Assembly: GCF_965279675.1 (NCBI RefSeq)
Contig: NZ_CBDIIJ010000002.1
Coordinates: 2,418,001 to 2,482,000, forward strand
Source of the DNA: Mucisphaera sp965279675
Lineage (GTDB): Bacteria; Planctomycetota; Phycisphaerae; Phycisphaerales; Phycisphaeraceae
Reading direction: 5' to 3'
DNA length: 64,000 nucleotides
How positions within the stretch are numbered: position 1 is the first letter of the stretch; every line of letters starts with the position of its first letter. The position numbers and the translations under genes are program-made. Under the pieces are notes generated by a model, which had not been told where the DNA came from, searched no databases, and was given only the letters and a program-made list of their open reading frames with translations. Below, one piece after another: positions 24,162 through 32,075 of this stretch.

Positions 24162-26447
24162 TTGATCCGACGGGCCTTACGCAGCGCGGTTCCCAGCATG
24201 TTCCATCGGCGGCTCTGGCTGCTGTTTGCTGTGGCCACGCTGGTGACGCTTGCTTTGGGCGGGCAGGCGGCCCGGCTGTCGCTTGGCCCGATGCACCTTG
24301 ATCGCCTGGAGCGGGCCCAGCAGGCGATGCAGACGCCAGCGCTGGTTGAGAGTCGGCGGGGGCGGATTCTGGATCGGTATGGTCGGGTGCTGGCTCACGA
24401 TGAGCCGGGTTGGGATGTTGCGGTCGATTACACGGTGATTACCGGGGAGTGGGCCTACGCGAGGGCTCGGAGTGAGGCACGCAACCAGGATCGGGCCTGG
24501 TGGGCGGAAGCTTCTGCGGAGCAGCGTGAAGCGCTGGTGCAGCGTCTGGCGGTGGGGTATCTCGAACAGACCGAGATCATGTGGCAGACGCTGGCGGATC
24601 TGGGGCAGTGGCGGCCGGGGGATTTGTCGCGGGCTGATATCGAGGTCTCGAAGAACGACATTCGTCGGCGGGTGCAGACGCTGGCGGCTCATGTCTGGGC
24701 GGTGCGTCAGCAGCGGCGTTCCGAGGACGATGGGGAAGCGGTGACGCTGGCCGATGTGGCGACGGCGATCGCGGAGCAGCGGCAGCACTATTCGGTCGTG
24801 CGGGATGTGTCGGATCGGACCCGGGTGCAGGTGGAGGCGTTCATCGCGGAGGCTGAGTCGGATCCAACCATGCGGGTCTGGTCGCAGGTGCGGATGGAGC
24901 GGCCGAGGCAGAGGCGCTACCCGCTTGAGACGATGACCGTGGAGGTCGATCGGCAGGGGATGCCCGGGCCGCTGCAGTCGGATGAGCCGGCGCTGATCGA
25001 AGTTGCAGGCGTCGGTCTGCATATGATTGGTCAGCTTCGGCGGACGTACGAGGAGGATGAAGAGCGGCGGCCGTTTCGGGTGACGCTGCCATCTGGGGAG
25101 ATGGCGACGGACCTGCGTGGGTATCTGCCTGGGGATCGTGCTGGGGCGTTCGGCATCGAGCGCACGCAGGAGGATCGTTTGCGCGGGGCGCGTGGTCGGA
25201 TCGTGACCTATCTGGATACGGGTGAGGAGGAGCGGCTCGACCCGGTGGCGGGGCAGGACGTGCGGTTGACGCTGGACATCGATCTGCAGGCGCGGATTCA
25301 GGCGTTGATGGACCCGGAGATCGGGTTGATGGTGATGCAGCCCTGGCATCGGGCTTCGGCCAGCGGGCAGCTTGGTGAGACGCTGGCGGGCTCGGTGGTG
25401 GTGCTGGACGTGGAGACTTCGGAGGTGCTCGCTGCGGTGACGGCGCCTGGGATGTCGATCCGGAGTCGGCGGGAGGAGCCGGATCGGGTGTTTCGGGATG
25501 CGGCGTTGCTGCCGTTTCTGAATCGACCGGTGAGCCGGGCCTATCCGAGCGGGTCGACATTGAAGCCGCTGGTGCTTGCTGCGGCGATGGCGGAGGGCTT
25601 GATCGGGCCGGAGGACACGATCGCCTGCAACGGGCATTTGTATCCGGCCCATCACGATCGTTTTCGGTGCTGGATCTTCAAGCGTTTTCTGATGCGTCAC
25701 GGCCCGCTGGACGGGGCAACGGCACTGGAACAGAGCTGCAACATCTACTTCTATACGCTGGGTGCTGATCTGGGCATGCCGACCATGGTGCGTTGGCTGC
25801 GTGGGTTCGGGCTGGGGACGGGGACGATGAGCGGTCTGCCCGATGAACACGCGGGAGATCTGCCGAGGGACGAGGTGCTTGCCTCATTGACCGAGACCGA
25901 TGCGATCCTGATGGGGATCGGGCAGGGGCCTGTGACCTGGACGCCGATGCAGGCGGCGGCGAGCTACGCGACGCTGGCGCGCGGCGGCGTCGTGCATCAT
26001 CCGACGGTGCTGCTGGTTCCCGAGCCGGAGGATCGGGGTGGGGCTCGGCTGGCGATTCCGAGGTCGGCTGTGGATGAGACGATGGCTGGTCTGCGGCAGG
26101 TCATCGAGGCGCCGCAGGGAACGGGGCGATTCATGCAGGTCGATGGCGAGCGGTACAAGATCAACAACGTCGAAGGGGTGACAGTCTGGGGCAAGTCGGG
26201 AACGGCGGACCCTGGGACGATTCGGTGGATCGATTTTGATTTTGACGGCGTTCGCGACGAGGGCGAGTCCTATCGGATGGCGGATGATGAGGACCACGCC
26301 TGGTTTGTCGGGATGGTCGGGCCGGAGGGAGGGGTGCCCGTCGCGGTGATCGCGGTGGTGGTGGAGTACGCGGGTTCGGGGTCGCAGGCTGCGGGTCCGA
26401 TCTTCAATGAAGTCGTCCGAGCGCTGCGGGTGGAGGGGTATCTCTGA
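24162..26447 (+). CDS. mrdA: Penicillin-binding protein 2 (elongation transpeptidase)
   Basis: Start is a TTG nine bases after GGAGGT; the first ATG lies 12 codons in. The 761-residue class B PBP has one N-terminal membrane helix (about 18-40) and a non-catalytic pedestal with ESRRGRILDRYGRVLA. Its transpeptidase domain carries the active-site serine in PSGSTLKPL (about residue 465), SCN of the second motif in EQSCNIYFYTLG (about 525) and KSGTA (about 677). It cross-links peptidoglycan during side-wall growth, with RodA as glycosyltransferase partner. The rodA start overlaps its stop by one base. Intact SxxK, SxN and KSG motifs support real peptidoglycan synthesis in this planctomycete. Confidence 0.93.
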   Translation: MIRRALRSAVPSMFHRRLWLLFAVATLVTLALGGQAARLSLGPMHLDRLERAQQAMQTPALVESRRGRILDRYGRVLAHDEPGWDVAVDYTVITGEWAYARARSEARNQDRAWWAEASAEQREALVQRLAVGYLEQTEIMWQTLADLGQWRPGDLSRADIEVSKNDIRRRVQTLAAHVWAVRQQRRSEDDGEAVTLADVATAIAEQRQHYSVVRDVSDRTRVQVEAFIAEAESDPTMRVWSQVRMERPRQRRYPLETMTVEVDRQGMPGPLQSDEPALIEVAGVGLHMIGQLRRTYEEDEERRPFRVTLPSGEMATDLRGYLPGDRAGAFGIERTQEDRLRGARGRIVTYLDTGEEERLDPVAGQDVRLTLDIDLQARIQALMDPEIGLMVMQPWHRASASGQLGETLAGSVVVLDVETSEVLAAVTAPGMSIRSRREEPDRVFRDAALLPFLNRPVSRAYPSGSTLKPLVLAAAMAEGLIGPEDTIACNGHLYPAHHDRFRCWIFKRFLMRHGPLDGATALEQSCNIYFYTLGADLGMPTMVRWLRGFGLGTGTMSGLPDEHAGDLPRDEVLASLTETDAILMGIGQGPVTWTPMQAAASYATLARGGVVHHPTVLLVPEPEDRGGARLAIPRSAVDETMAGLRQVIEAPQGTGRFMQVDGERYKINNVEGVTVWGKSGTADPGTIRWIDFDFDGVRDEGESYRMADDEDHAWFVGMVGPEGGVPVAVIAVVVEYAGSGSQAAGPIFNEVVRALRVEGYL

Positions 26448-27667
26448 TGCCGATGCCTGAGGTGCTGGAGACGATCTGGGATCAGGTCTCGCGTGTGGTT
26501 CGTAAGAGCCCGGCGTGGATGATGGTGGTCTGCGCGACGCTTCTGTCGGTGGTTGGTCTGTTGTCGATCGGGATCGTGGAGCCGGGACTGGGAGCTCGTC
26601 AGGGTCAGGTCTGGCTGCCGATGGCGTTGCTGGCGGTGCTGATTGCGTTTCTGCCGAGGCCGCGATGGATCGGGACGTGGGCTTACCCGCTGATGGCCTT
26701 CACGCTGGCGTTGCTGGTCTTGCTGGTGATGCCGTTCACGCCAAGATGGCTCGTGCCGGTGATCAATGGGGCGACGGCGTGGATCAATCTGGGAGTGATG
26801 AATTTTCAGCCGGCGGAGTTGGGTAAGGTGGCTTTTGTGCTTGCGATGGCCTGGTACCTGAGGCACCGGAAGAGTCACCGAACGCTGATCGGGATGCTCA
26901 AGCCGTTTTTGCTCATGCTGATCCCGGTCGCGCTGATCCTGAAGCAGCCGGACCTCGGTACGGCGATTCTGTTCGCGCCGTGTCTGTTCATCATGCTCTT
27001 GGCGGCGGGAGCGCGGCTCAAGCACCTGTTCGGGCTGCTCGGGGTGGCGGCGGTGGTGATCGTGGTGAATGTTCTCGTCGTGCTCTACGCGCCGTCGTCG
27101 ATGCAGCTGCTCAAACCGCACCAGGTGGAGCGGATCGAGTCGATGATCTCGCTGGCTCAGGGAGAAACGCGCTACGTCAAGACCATCGGGTATCAGCAGG
27201 ACACGGCGATGACGCTGGTCGCGGCAGGGGGGCTGACAGGTTACGACCCGCAATCGGCGGAGGACATGATCGAGCTGAATCGGCTGCCTTTCGATCACAA
27301 CGACATGATTTTCGCAGTGATCTGCGCAAGGTGGGGCTGGCTGGGCGGGATGGGCGTGATGCTGCTCTATCTTCTGCTGGTTGGGTCGATGGTGATGATC
27401 GCGGCGGAGCTCAAGGATCCGTTTGCGCGGCTGGCCACCGTCGGCTTTGCGGGGATCATGTTCACGCAGGCCTCGATCAACATCGGGATGACGGTCGGTC
27501 TGCTGCCGATCACCGGGATCACGCTGCCGTTCGTGTCCTATGGCGGGTCGTCGCTGCTGTTCTCGGCGGTGATGATCGGGCTGGTCCTGAATTTTGCATC
27601 GAGACGGCCGGCACCTTTGGCGCGGCCGAGTTTCGAGTTTGATAACGCGGAGGCGATTTTCCAGTGA
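26447..27667 (+). CDS. rodA: RodA, peptidoglycan glycosyltransferase of the SEDS family
   Basis: The 406-residue protein has about ten membrane helices and the SEDS landmarks: NGATAWINLGVMNFQPAELGK, LKQPDLGTA, FDHNDMIFAVICARWGWLGG and a C-terminal GITLPFVSYGGSSLL. RodA polymerises lipid II into glycan strands for cell elongation. It overlaps mrdA by one base (TGATG) and its end overlaps rsmG by four (GTGA), so the three genes form one translationally coupled unit. Confidence 0.95.
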   Translation: MPMPEVLETIWDQVSRVVRKSPAWMMVVCATLLSVVGLLSIGIVEPGLGARQGQVWLPMALLAVLIAFLPRPRWIGTWAYPLMAFTLALLVLLVMPFTPRWLVPVINGATAWINLGVMNFQPAELGKVAFVLAMAWYLRHRKSHRTLIGMLKPFLLMLIPVALILKQPDLGTAILFAPCLFIMLLAAGARLKHLFGLLGVAAVVIVVNVLVVLYAPSSMQLLKPHQVERIESMISLAQGETRYVKTIGYQQDTAMTLVAAGGLTGYDPQSAEDMIELNRLPFDHNDMIFAVICARWGWLGGMGVMLLYLLLVGSMVMIAAELKDPFARLATVGFAGIMFTQASINIGMTVGLLPITGITLPFVSYGGSSLLFSAVMIGLVLNFASRRPAPLARPSFEFDNAEAIFQ

Positions 27668-28407
27668 GTGAGGCGGTTGAAGCGTTGGTCGTGCCCGCGG
27701 GGATCCGTGAGGATGCCGTGCGGCTGGGCTTTGAGATCGAGGAGGAGACCTGGAAGCGGCTGGGCCGCTATCTGGGGTTGTTGCTGGCGACGAATCAGAC
27801 GATGAATCTCACGGCAATCCGAGAACCGGAGGCGGCGTGGTCGCGGCTGATTCTGGACTCGCTGACGGTGCTGCCTGCTTTCGAGTCGTTGCCTGAGGAG
27901 CAGGCCCGGGTGCTGGATGTCGGCACGGGGGGTGGGCTGCCGGGGATGCCGCTGGCGATTGCTCGGCCGGACCTGTCGTTCACGCTGGTCGACAGCACGC
28001 AGAAGAAGATCGGCTTCCTGAATGAGGTGGCCGATCGGTTGGGGCTTACGAGGGTCAAGGCCGTGGCCGGTCGTGCCGAAACGCTAGGTCATCAATCGGG
28101 CTATCGGCAGCAGTTTGACCTGGTGGTGTCCCGCGCTGTCGGGCCGCTACCGGTGCTATTGGAGTTCACGCTGCCATTTGTCCGGGTAGGAGGCTGGTGC
28201 GTGGCGATGAAGGGGCCGAAGGCCGAGCAGGAGTTGGCTGACTCCGGCGATGCGCTGGCCGCTTTGGGCGGCGGGGAGGTTCAGGTGGTGGAGGCGTATC
28301 CCGAGTCGTTTGAGAATGATCTGGTCTTGGTGTTGATCCAGAAGGATCGTGCGACGCCGAAGACGTATCCGCGCGAGCCAGGATTGCCGAAGCGTTCACC
28401 GCTTTGA
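27664..28407 (+). CDS. rsmG: 16S rRNA (guanine-N7) methyltransferase RsmG
   Basis: GTG start inside the rodA stop. The 247-residue protein contains MNLTAIREPEAAWSRLILDSL, the SAM-binding VLDVGTGGGLPGMPLAI and FTLVDSTQKKIGFL, followed by VVSRAVGPL. RsmG methylates G527 of 16S rRNA, and its loss gives low-level streptomycin resistance. The C-terminal 20 residues (PKTYPREPGLPKRSPL) fit the family's usual ending. It is the third gene of the mrdA-rodA-rsmG unit and converges on the DegT-like gene with only nine bases between stops. Confidence 0.95.
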   Translation: MSEAVEALVVPAGIREDAVRLGFEIEEETWKRLGRYLGLLLATNQTMNLTAIREPEAAWSRLILDSLTVLPAFESLPEEQARVLDVGTGGGLPGMPLAIARPDLSFTLVDSTQKKIGFLNEVADRLGLTRVKAVAGRAETLGHQSGYRQQFDLVVSRAVGPLPVLLEFTLPFVRVGGWCVAMKGPKAEQELADSGDALAALGGGEVQVVEAYPESFENDLVLVLIQKDRATPKTYPREPGLPKRSPL

Positions 28408-28416
28408 GTTCAAGAC

Positions 28417-29601
28417 TCACCGCCTGAGCAGTTGTTCGCGTTGAATCATGACTTTGAGGGTGTGGCAGACGAGCTCGATCTGGGTGCTGTCCATCTTGTT
28501 GAAGAATGGCAGGGCGATGGTGCGGTCGCTGATGGACTCGGCGACCGGGAAGTCGCCGGGCTTGTGTCCGAACTGCTCGCGGAAGAAGGGTTGGAGGTGG
28601 ATGCAGGGGAAGTAGTTGGAGGCCCCAACATCGTGTCGGCGGAGGCCGGCGATGATGCGGTCGCGCTCCTGGCGGCCGTACTCGGCGGTCAGGCGGATCA
28701 CGAACACGAACCAGGACATGCTCTCCTCGTGATCGACCGGGACGGTCGGGAGGATGATGTCTTCGAGTTCCTTCAGGCGCATGATGTATTCGCAGGCGAC
28801 GTCGCGGCGTTTTTCGAGGATGCCTTCGAGCCGATCGAGCTGAGCGATGCCCAAGGCCGCGGAGATCTCGGAGAGTCGGTAGTTGTAGCCGAGGCGTTCG
28901 TGCTGGAGCCAGGAGCCGGTGGACTGCCCGCCGCCGAAGGGCTCGCGGGGTTGTGATTTGGGATCGGGCCGGCCCTGGTTGCGCATCGATCGGCAGAGGG
29001 AGGCAAGGCGGTCGTCGTCGGTGAGGATCATCCCGCCCTCGCCGGTGGTGATCTGCTTGTTGGGATAGAAGCCGAAGACCGAGGCTCTCCCGAAGCTGCC
29101 GAGTTTGCGATGGCCGCTCTTGCCACCGATGGCCTCGCAGGCGTCTTCGATCAGCGGGATCTCGCGGGCGTTGGCGAGCCGTTCGAGTTGGTCCATATGG
29201 GTCGGGTTGCCGAAGACCTCGACGCCGAGGATCGCCTTGGTTTTCTCGGTGATGACCTTCTCCGCCGACTCAGCGGTCATGTTGAGGCTGGTGGGATCGA
29301 TGTCGGCGAAGACGGGCCTGGCCCCGCACATGGCGATGGCGTTGGCCGTGGCGATAAAGGAGAAGGGGCTTGTTACAACCTCATCGCCGGGTCCGACACC
29401 CAGGGCCAGCAGCACGAGGTGGAGACCTGATGTGCCGGAGGAAACGGCGATCCCGTGTCGCCGGCCGATCCGTCCGGCGAGGACGTCCTCAAAGAGTTCC
29501 TGCTTGGGGCCGATGCTCAGACGCCCGGATCGGAGTACATCGACGACGGCGTCGACTTCGGCATCGGTGATGTCTGGCATACTCAGCGGGAGGTCGGTCA
29601 T
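28417..29601 (-). CDS. DegT/DnrJ/EryC1/StrS family aminotransferase
   Basis: The 394-residue enzyme has the sugar aminotransferase signatures GRLSIGPKQELFE, SSGTSGLHLVLLALG, EDACEAIGGKSGHRKLGSFG and the PLP lysine in FGFYPNKQITTGEGG (Lys182). Members transfer an amino group to nucleotide-bound keto-sugars for lipopolysaccharide, glycan or antibiotic sugars. It diverges from hisC across 65 bases and stands apart from the glycan locus at 7-13 kb, though it may feed it with amino sugars. Which sugar is unknown. Confidence 0.88.
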   Translation of the reverse strand: MTDLPLSMPDITDAEVDAVVDVLRSGRLSIGPKQELFEDVLAGRIGRRHGIAVSSGTSGLHLVLLALGVGPGDEVVTSPFSFIATANAIAMCGARPVFADIDPTSLNMTAESAEKVITEKTKAILGVEVFGNPTHMDQLERLANAREIPLIEDACEAIGGKSGHRKLGSFGRASVFGFYPNKQITTGEGGMILTDDDRLASLCRSMRNQGRPDPKSQPREPFGGGQSTGSWLQHERLGYNYRLSEISAALGIAQLDRLEGILEKRRDVACEYIMRLKELEDIILPTVPVDHEESMSWFVFVIRLTAEYGRQERDRIIAGLRRHDVGASNYFPCIHLQPFFREQFGHKPGDFPVAESISDRTIALPFFNKMDSTQIELVCHTLKVMIQREQLLRR

Positions 29602-29654
29602 CCGTGATCTCTCAAAAGGGCTTTGGAGCAGTGTAGCGTGAGCGTCGGGTGATC

Positions 29655-29660
29655 TACACT
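29655..29660 (+). promoter_or_regulatory. -10 element of a probable leaderless hisC mRNA
   Basis: TACACT ends six bases before the ATG at 29667. The intervening ATGGCC includes another ATG in frame, but the spacing favours the second one as both transcription and translation start. Confidence 0.45.
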
Positions 29661-29666
29661 ATGGCC

Positions 29667-30755
29667 ATGCCCTACGAGCGTGCGAATATCTCGGCGTTGT
29701 CGGCTTATGTCTCGGGTGAGCAGCCCGAAGACCCGCGGACGATCAAGCTCAACACCAACGAGAGCCCCTACCCGCCTTCGCCGACGGTTAACGAGGCCAT
29801 CGGGCGGGTGACGGGCGAGCAGCTCCGTCGGTATCCCCCGCCGACAGCAGCAGCATTTCGACAGGCGGCCGCTGAGGTCCATGGCGTGACCCCGGATCAG
29901 ATCATCGCCACGAATGCCGGGGATGAACTGCTCCGGCTGGCCCTGACGGTGTTCACCGATCCGACCGATTCGGGTCGTGGGATCGCCGTCGCTGAGCCGA
30001 CGTACACCCTCTATCGCGTGCTGGCGGGGATCCACGGGACGCCGGTGGTCTCGGAGCCTCTTACTGATGACTTTGGTCTCCCTAGCGGCTGGGAAGAGCG
30101 GCTGGCCGATGCTGGGATCGGCATCGCCTTCGTGGTGAACCCGCACGCGCCATCCGGGAGGCTCGAGTCGCTCGACCGACTACGCTCGGTGGCGGAGGCT
30201 CTGCGAGGTCGGGGCCTGCTACTGGTGGATGAGGCCTACGTCGACTTCTCGGGTCAGTCGGCCTTGCCGCTGGTTCGGGAGGACAGCGGCCTCGATAACG
30301 TGCTGATCCTGCGGACGCTGTCGAAGGGCTACGGGCTGGCCGGGTTGCGGTTCGGCTACGGGATCGGTCACGCCGATCTGATTGCCTCGATGAACAAGGC
30401 CAAGGATTCGTTCAACACCGACCTTCTGGCTCAGGTGGCGGCCGAGGCAGCGATCCGGGATCAGTCCTACGCCCGCGAGACCTGGGACCGGGTGATCGAG
30501 CAGCGGGCCGTGCTCAGCGGGTCGCTGCGGTCACGCGGGTTCGAGGTGCCAGACAGTCATGCCAACTTCGTGCTGGCTCGTGTTCCCCATGGGGCCTCTG
30601 CCCGCGAGCTCTATGAAAGGCTCAAGGCGGAGGGCATTCTTGTGCGATACTTCGATCAGGACCGGCTCCGCGACAGGCTGCGGATCACGGTCGGCACCCC
30701 GGAACAGAACCAGACGCTGCTTGAGGCGCTGGATCGGCTGCTGCAGCCCGCCTGA
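29667..30755 (+). CDS. hisC: Histidinol-phosphate aminotransferase
   Basis: The 362-residue protein shows the HisC pattern: NISALSAYVSGE, TIKLNTNESPYPPSP near the N-terminus, ATNAGDELLRLAL, VDEAYVDFS and the PLP lysine in ILRTLSKGYGLAGLRFGY (Lys220 from this start). It converts imidazole acetol phosphate to histidinol phosphate in histidine synthesis. Three in-frame starts exist (GTG 29649, ATG 29661, ATG 29667); I favour the last because of the -10 spacing and the family N-terminus. hisB follows after 21 bases, so they form a two-gene histidine unit. Confidence 0.92.
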   Translation: MPYERANISALSAYVSGEQPEDPRTIKLNTNESPYPPSPTVNEAIGRVTGEQLRRYPPPTAAAFRQAAAEVHGVTPDQIIATNAGDELLRLALTVFTDPTDSGRGIAVAEPTYTLYRVLAGIHGTPVVSEPLTDDFGLPSGWEERLADAGIGIAFVVNPHAPSGRLESLDRLRSVAEALRGRGLLLVDEAYVDFSGQSALPLVREDSGLDNVLILRTLSKGYGLAGLRFGYGIGHADLIASMNKAKDSFNTDLLAQVAAEAAIRDQSYARETWDRVIEQRAVLSGSLRSRGFEVPDSHANFVLARVPHGASARELYERLKAEGILVRYFDQDRLRDRLRITVGTPEQNQTLLEALDRLLQPA

Positions 30756-30776
30756 CCCGACAACGCGAGTAAACCC

Positions 30777-31397
30777 TTGGCTTCCAACGCACCTTCATCT
30801 GACAACCGCCGAACCGCCGCGATCGAGCGGACCACCAACGAGACCTCGATCCGACTCGAACTCGGGTTCGACCCCGATAGCGCTCCGAGCTACGAGCACA
30901 AGACCGGCGTCGGCTTCTTCGATCACATGCTCGATCACATCGGCAAGCATGGCCGGCTGGATCTGAGGATCGAGGCAAAGGGTGATACCCACGTCGACGA
31001 TCACCACACGGTCGAAGATGTCGGCATCGTGCTCGGGCAGGCGCTGGATCAGGCGCTCGGCGACCGGAAAGGCATCGAGCGCTACGGCTTTGCCTCCGTG
31101 CCGATGGACGAATCCCTGGCCCGGGTCTCGATCGATCTGTCGGGGCGGTTCGCGCTGGTGTTCGATGCCGGTTTCAGCAGCGTGGACGCCAAGATCGGCA
31201 GCTTTGACGTGCAGCTCGTGCGCGAGTTCTTCTACGCCGTGGCTCAGGCCGGCCGGTTCAACCTGCACGTCGAGGTGCCGAGCGCCGGGAATGACCACCA
31301 CGTCGCCGAGGCGATCTTCAAGGCCTTTGGCCGGGCGCTCTACCAGGCAACCCGGGTGACCCGCGACGACATGCCTTCGACGAAGGGCTCGCTCTGA
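30777..31397 (+). CDS. hisB: Imidazoleglycerol-phosphate dehydratase
   Basis: Start is a TTG; the protein has 206 residues and is the monofunctional form, without the phosphatase domain found in E. coli HisB. The metal-binding repeats are clear: TGVGFFDHMLDHIGKH, HVDDHHTVEDVGIVLGQAL and NDHHVAEAIFKAFGRAL. It dehydrates imidazole glycerol phosphate at the sixth step of histidine synthesis, feeding HisC. The first 15 residues are not conserved, so a later start cannot be excluded. It ends four bases from the convergent HIT gene. Confidence 0.95.
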   Translation: MASNAPSSDNRRTAAIERTTNETSIRLELGFDPDSAPSYEHKTGVGFFDHMLDHIGKHGRLDLRIEAKGDTHVDDHHTVEDVGIVLGQALDQALGDRKGIERYGFASVPMDESLARVSIDLSGRFALVFDAGFSSVDAKIGSFDVQLVREFFYAVAQAGRFNLHVEVPSAGNDHHVAEAIFKAFGRALYQATRVTRDDMPSTKGSL

Positions 31398-31400
31398 GTC

Positions 31401-31826
31401 TCAGCCGATCCGTCCGGTGATCTCGGCGACCAGTTCTTTGGCCCGATCGGGGTCGAGCTTGCCCGCCGGCCAGTCAAAACGGAAGTCCGAGTCCGGTAGA
31501 CCACGCGGGATGATGTGGAAGTGCACGTGCATGACGGCCTGCCCGGCCTCGCTGCCGTTGTTCTGCAGGACGTTGTAGCCGGGCGCACCAACGGCCTCAC
31601 TGACGGCTCTGCCCAGCCGGGGCAGCACGCGTCCGATCGCTGCGGCGATATCTTCCGGCAGTTCATCCAACCGTTCGTAGTGGGCCTTGGGGATGAGCAG
31701 GCTGTGGCCAGGGGCCGTCGGGCCGACATCCAGAAAGGCCAGCGTGTTCTCGTCCTCGTACAACCGGTGGCAGGGGATCTCCCCGGCGACGATGCGGCAG
31801 AAGATGCAGTTGGGATCGGTGATCAT
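31401..31826 (-). CDS. HIT family nucleotide-binding hydrolase
   Basis: ATG with CAGGAG six bases upstream. The 141-residue protein has CIFCRIVAGEIPCHRLYED at the N-terminus with a zinc-type C-x2-C, FLDVGPTAPGHSLLIPKAHY in the middle and the histidine triad HVHFHIIPRG near residue 110. HIT proteins of this size hydrolyse dinucleoside polyphosphates or adenosine phosphoramidates. It converges on hisB and lies downstream of the pseudopilin locus. Confidence 0.93.
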   Translation of the reverse strand: MITDPNCIFCRIVAGEIPCHRLYEDENTLAFLDVGPTAPGHSLLIPKAHYERLDELPEDIAAAIGRVLPRLGRAVSEAVGAPGYNVLQNNGSEAGQAVMHVHFHIIPRGLPDSDFRFDWPAGKLDPDRAKELVAEITGRIG

Positions 31827-31868
31827 GGCGGGCTCCTGAGAGGCTCTCACCGGGAGCCTAAAAGAAGA

Positions 31869-31899
31869 GCCGGCGGCGGGAAAGGTGCCCGACGCCGGC
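31869..31899 (-). terminator. Intrinsic terminator between pseudopilin locus and HIT gene
   Basis: GCCGGCG pairs with CGCCGGC, extended by GGG/CCC. On the minus strand the stem is followed by TCTTCTTTT. It would end transcripts leaving the giant GspK-like gene before the HIT start at 31826. Confidence 0.65.
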
Positions 31900-31917
31900 C
31901 CAGGAGGAGGAGAAGAG

Positions 31918-31950
31918 AAGTAACCCCAGTTTAACAATCAGGGCTTACTT
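31918..31950. repeat. Inverted repeat AAGTAA ... TTACTT
   Basis: AAGTAA-c-CCC (31918-31927) pairs with GGG-c-TTACTT (31941-31950) around a 13-base loop. It lies 20 bases upstream, on the minus strand, of the T-tailed terminator and may be a second stem or an operator. Confidence 0.45.
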
Positions 31951-32075
31951 TCCTAGCTTTTTCTGAACCCGATCGATGGAATTCAGGGGCAAGCGACAGC
32001 TAATCCGCGTGGACTGCCGGGCTTAGCGATTTTATCGGTCCTGCCGGGTGAAAAAACCGCGAGCGGGAAGCCGGG

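Noticed and set aside
30685..31301. Minus-strand open frames opposite hisB
   Set aside because: HisB metal-binding motifs on the plus strand are complete; the mirrored frames have no motif or ribosome site.
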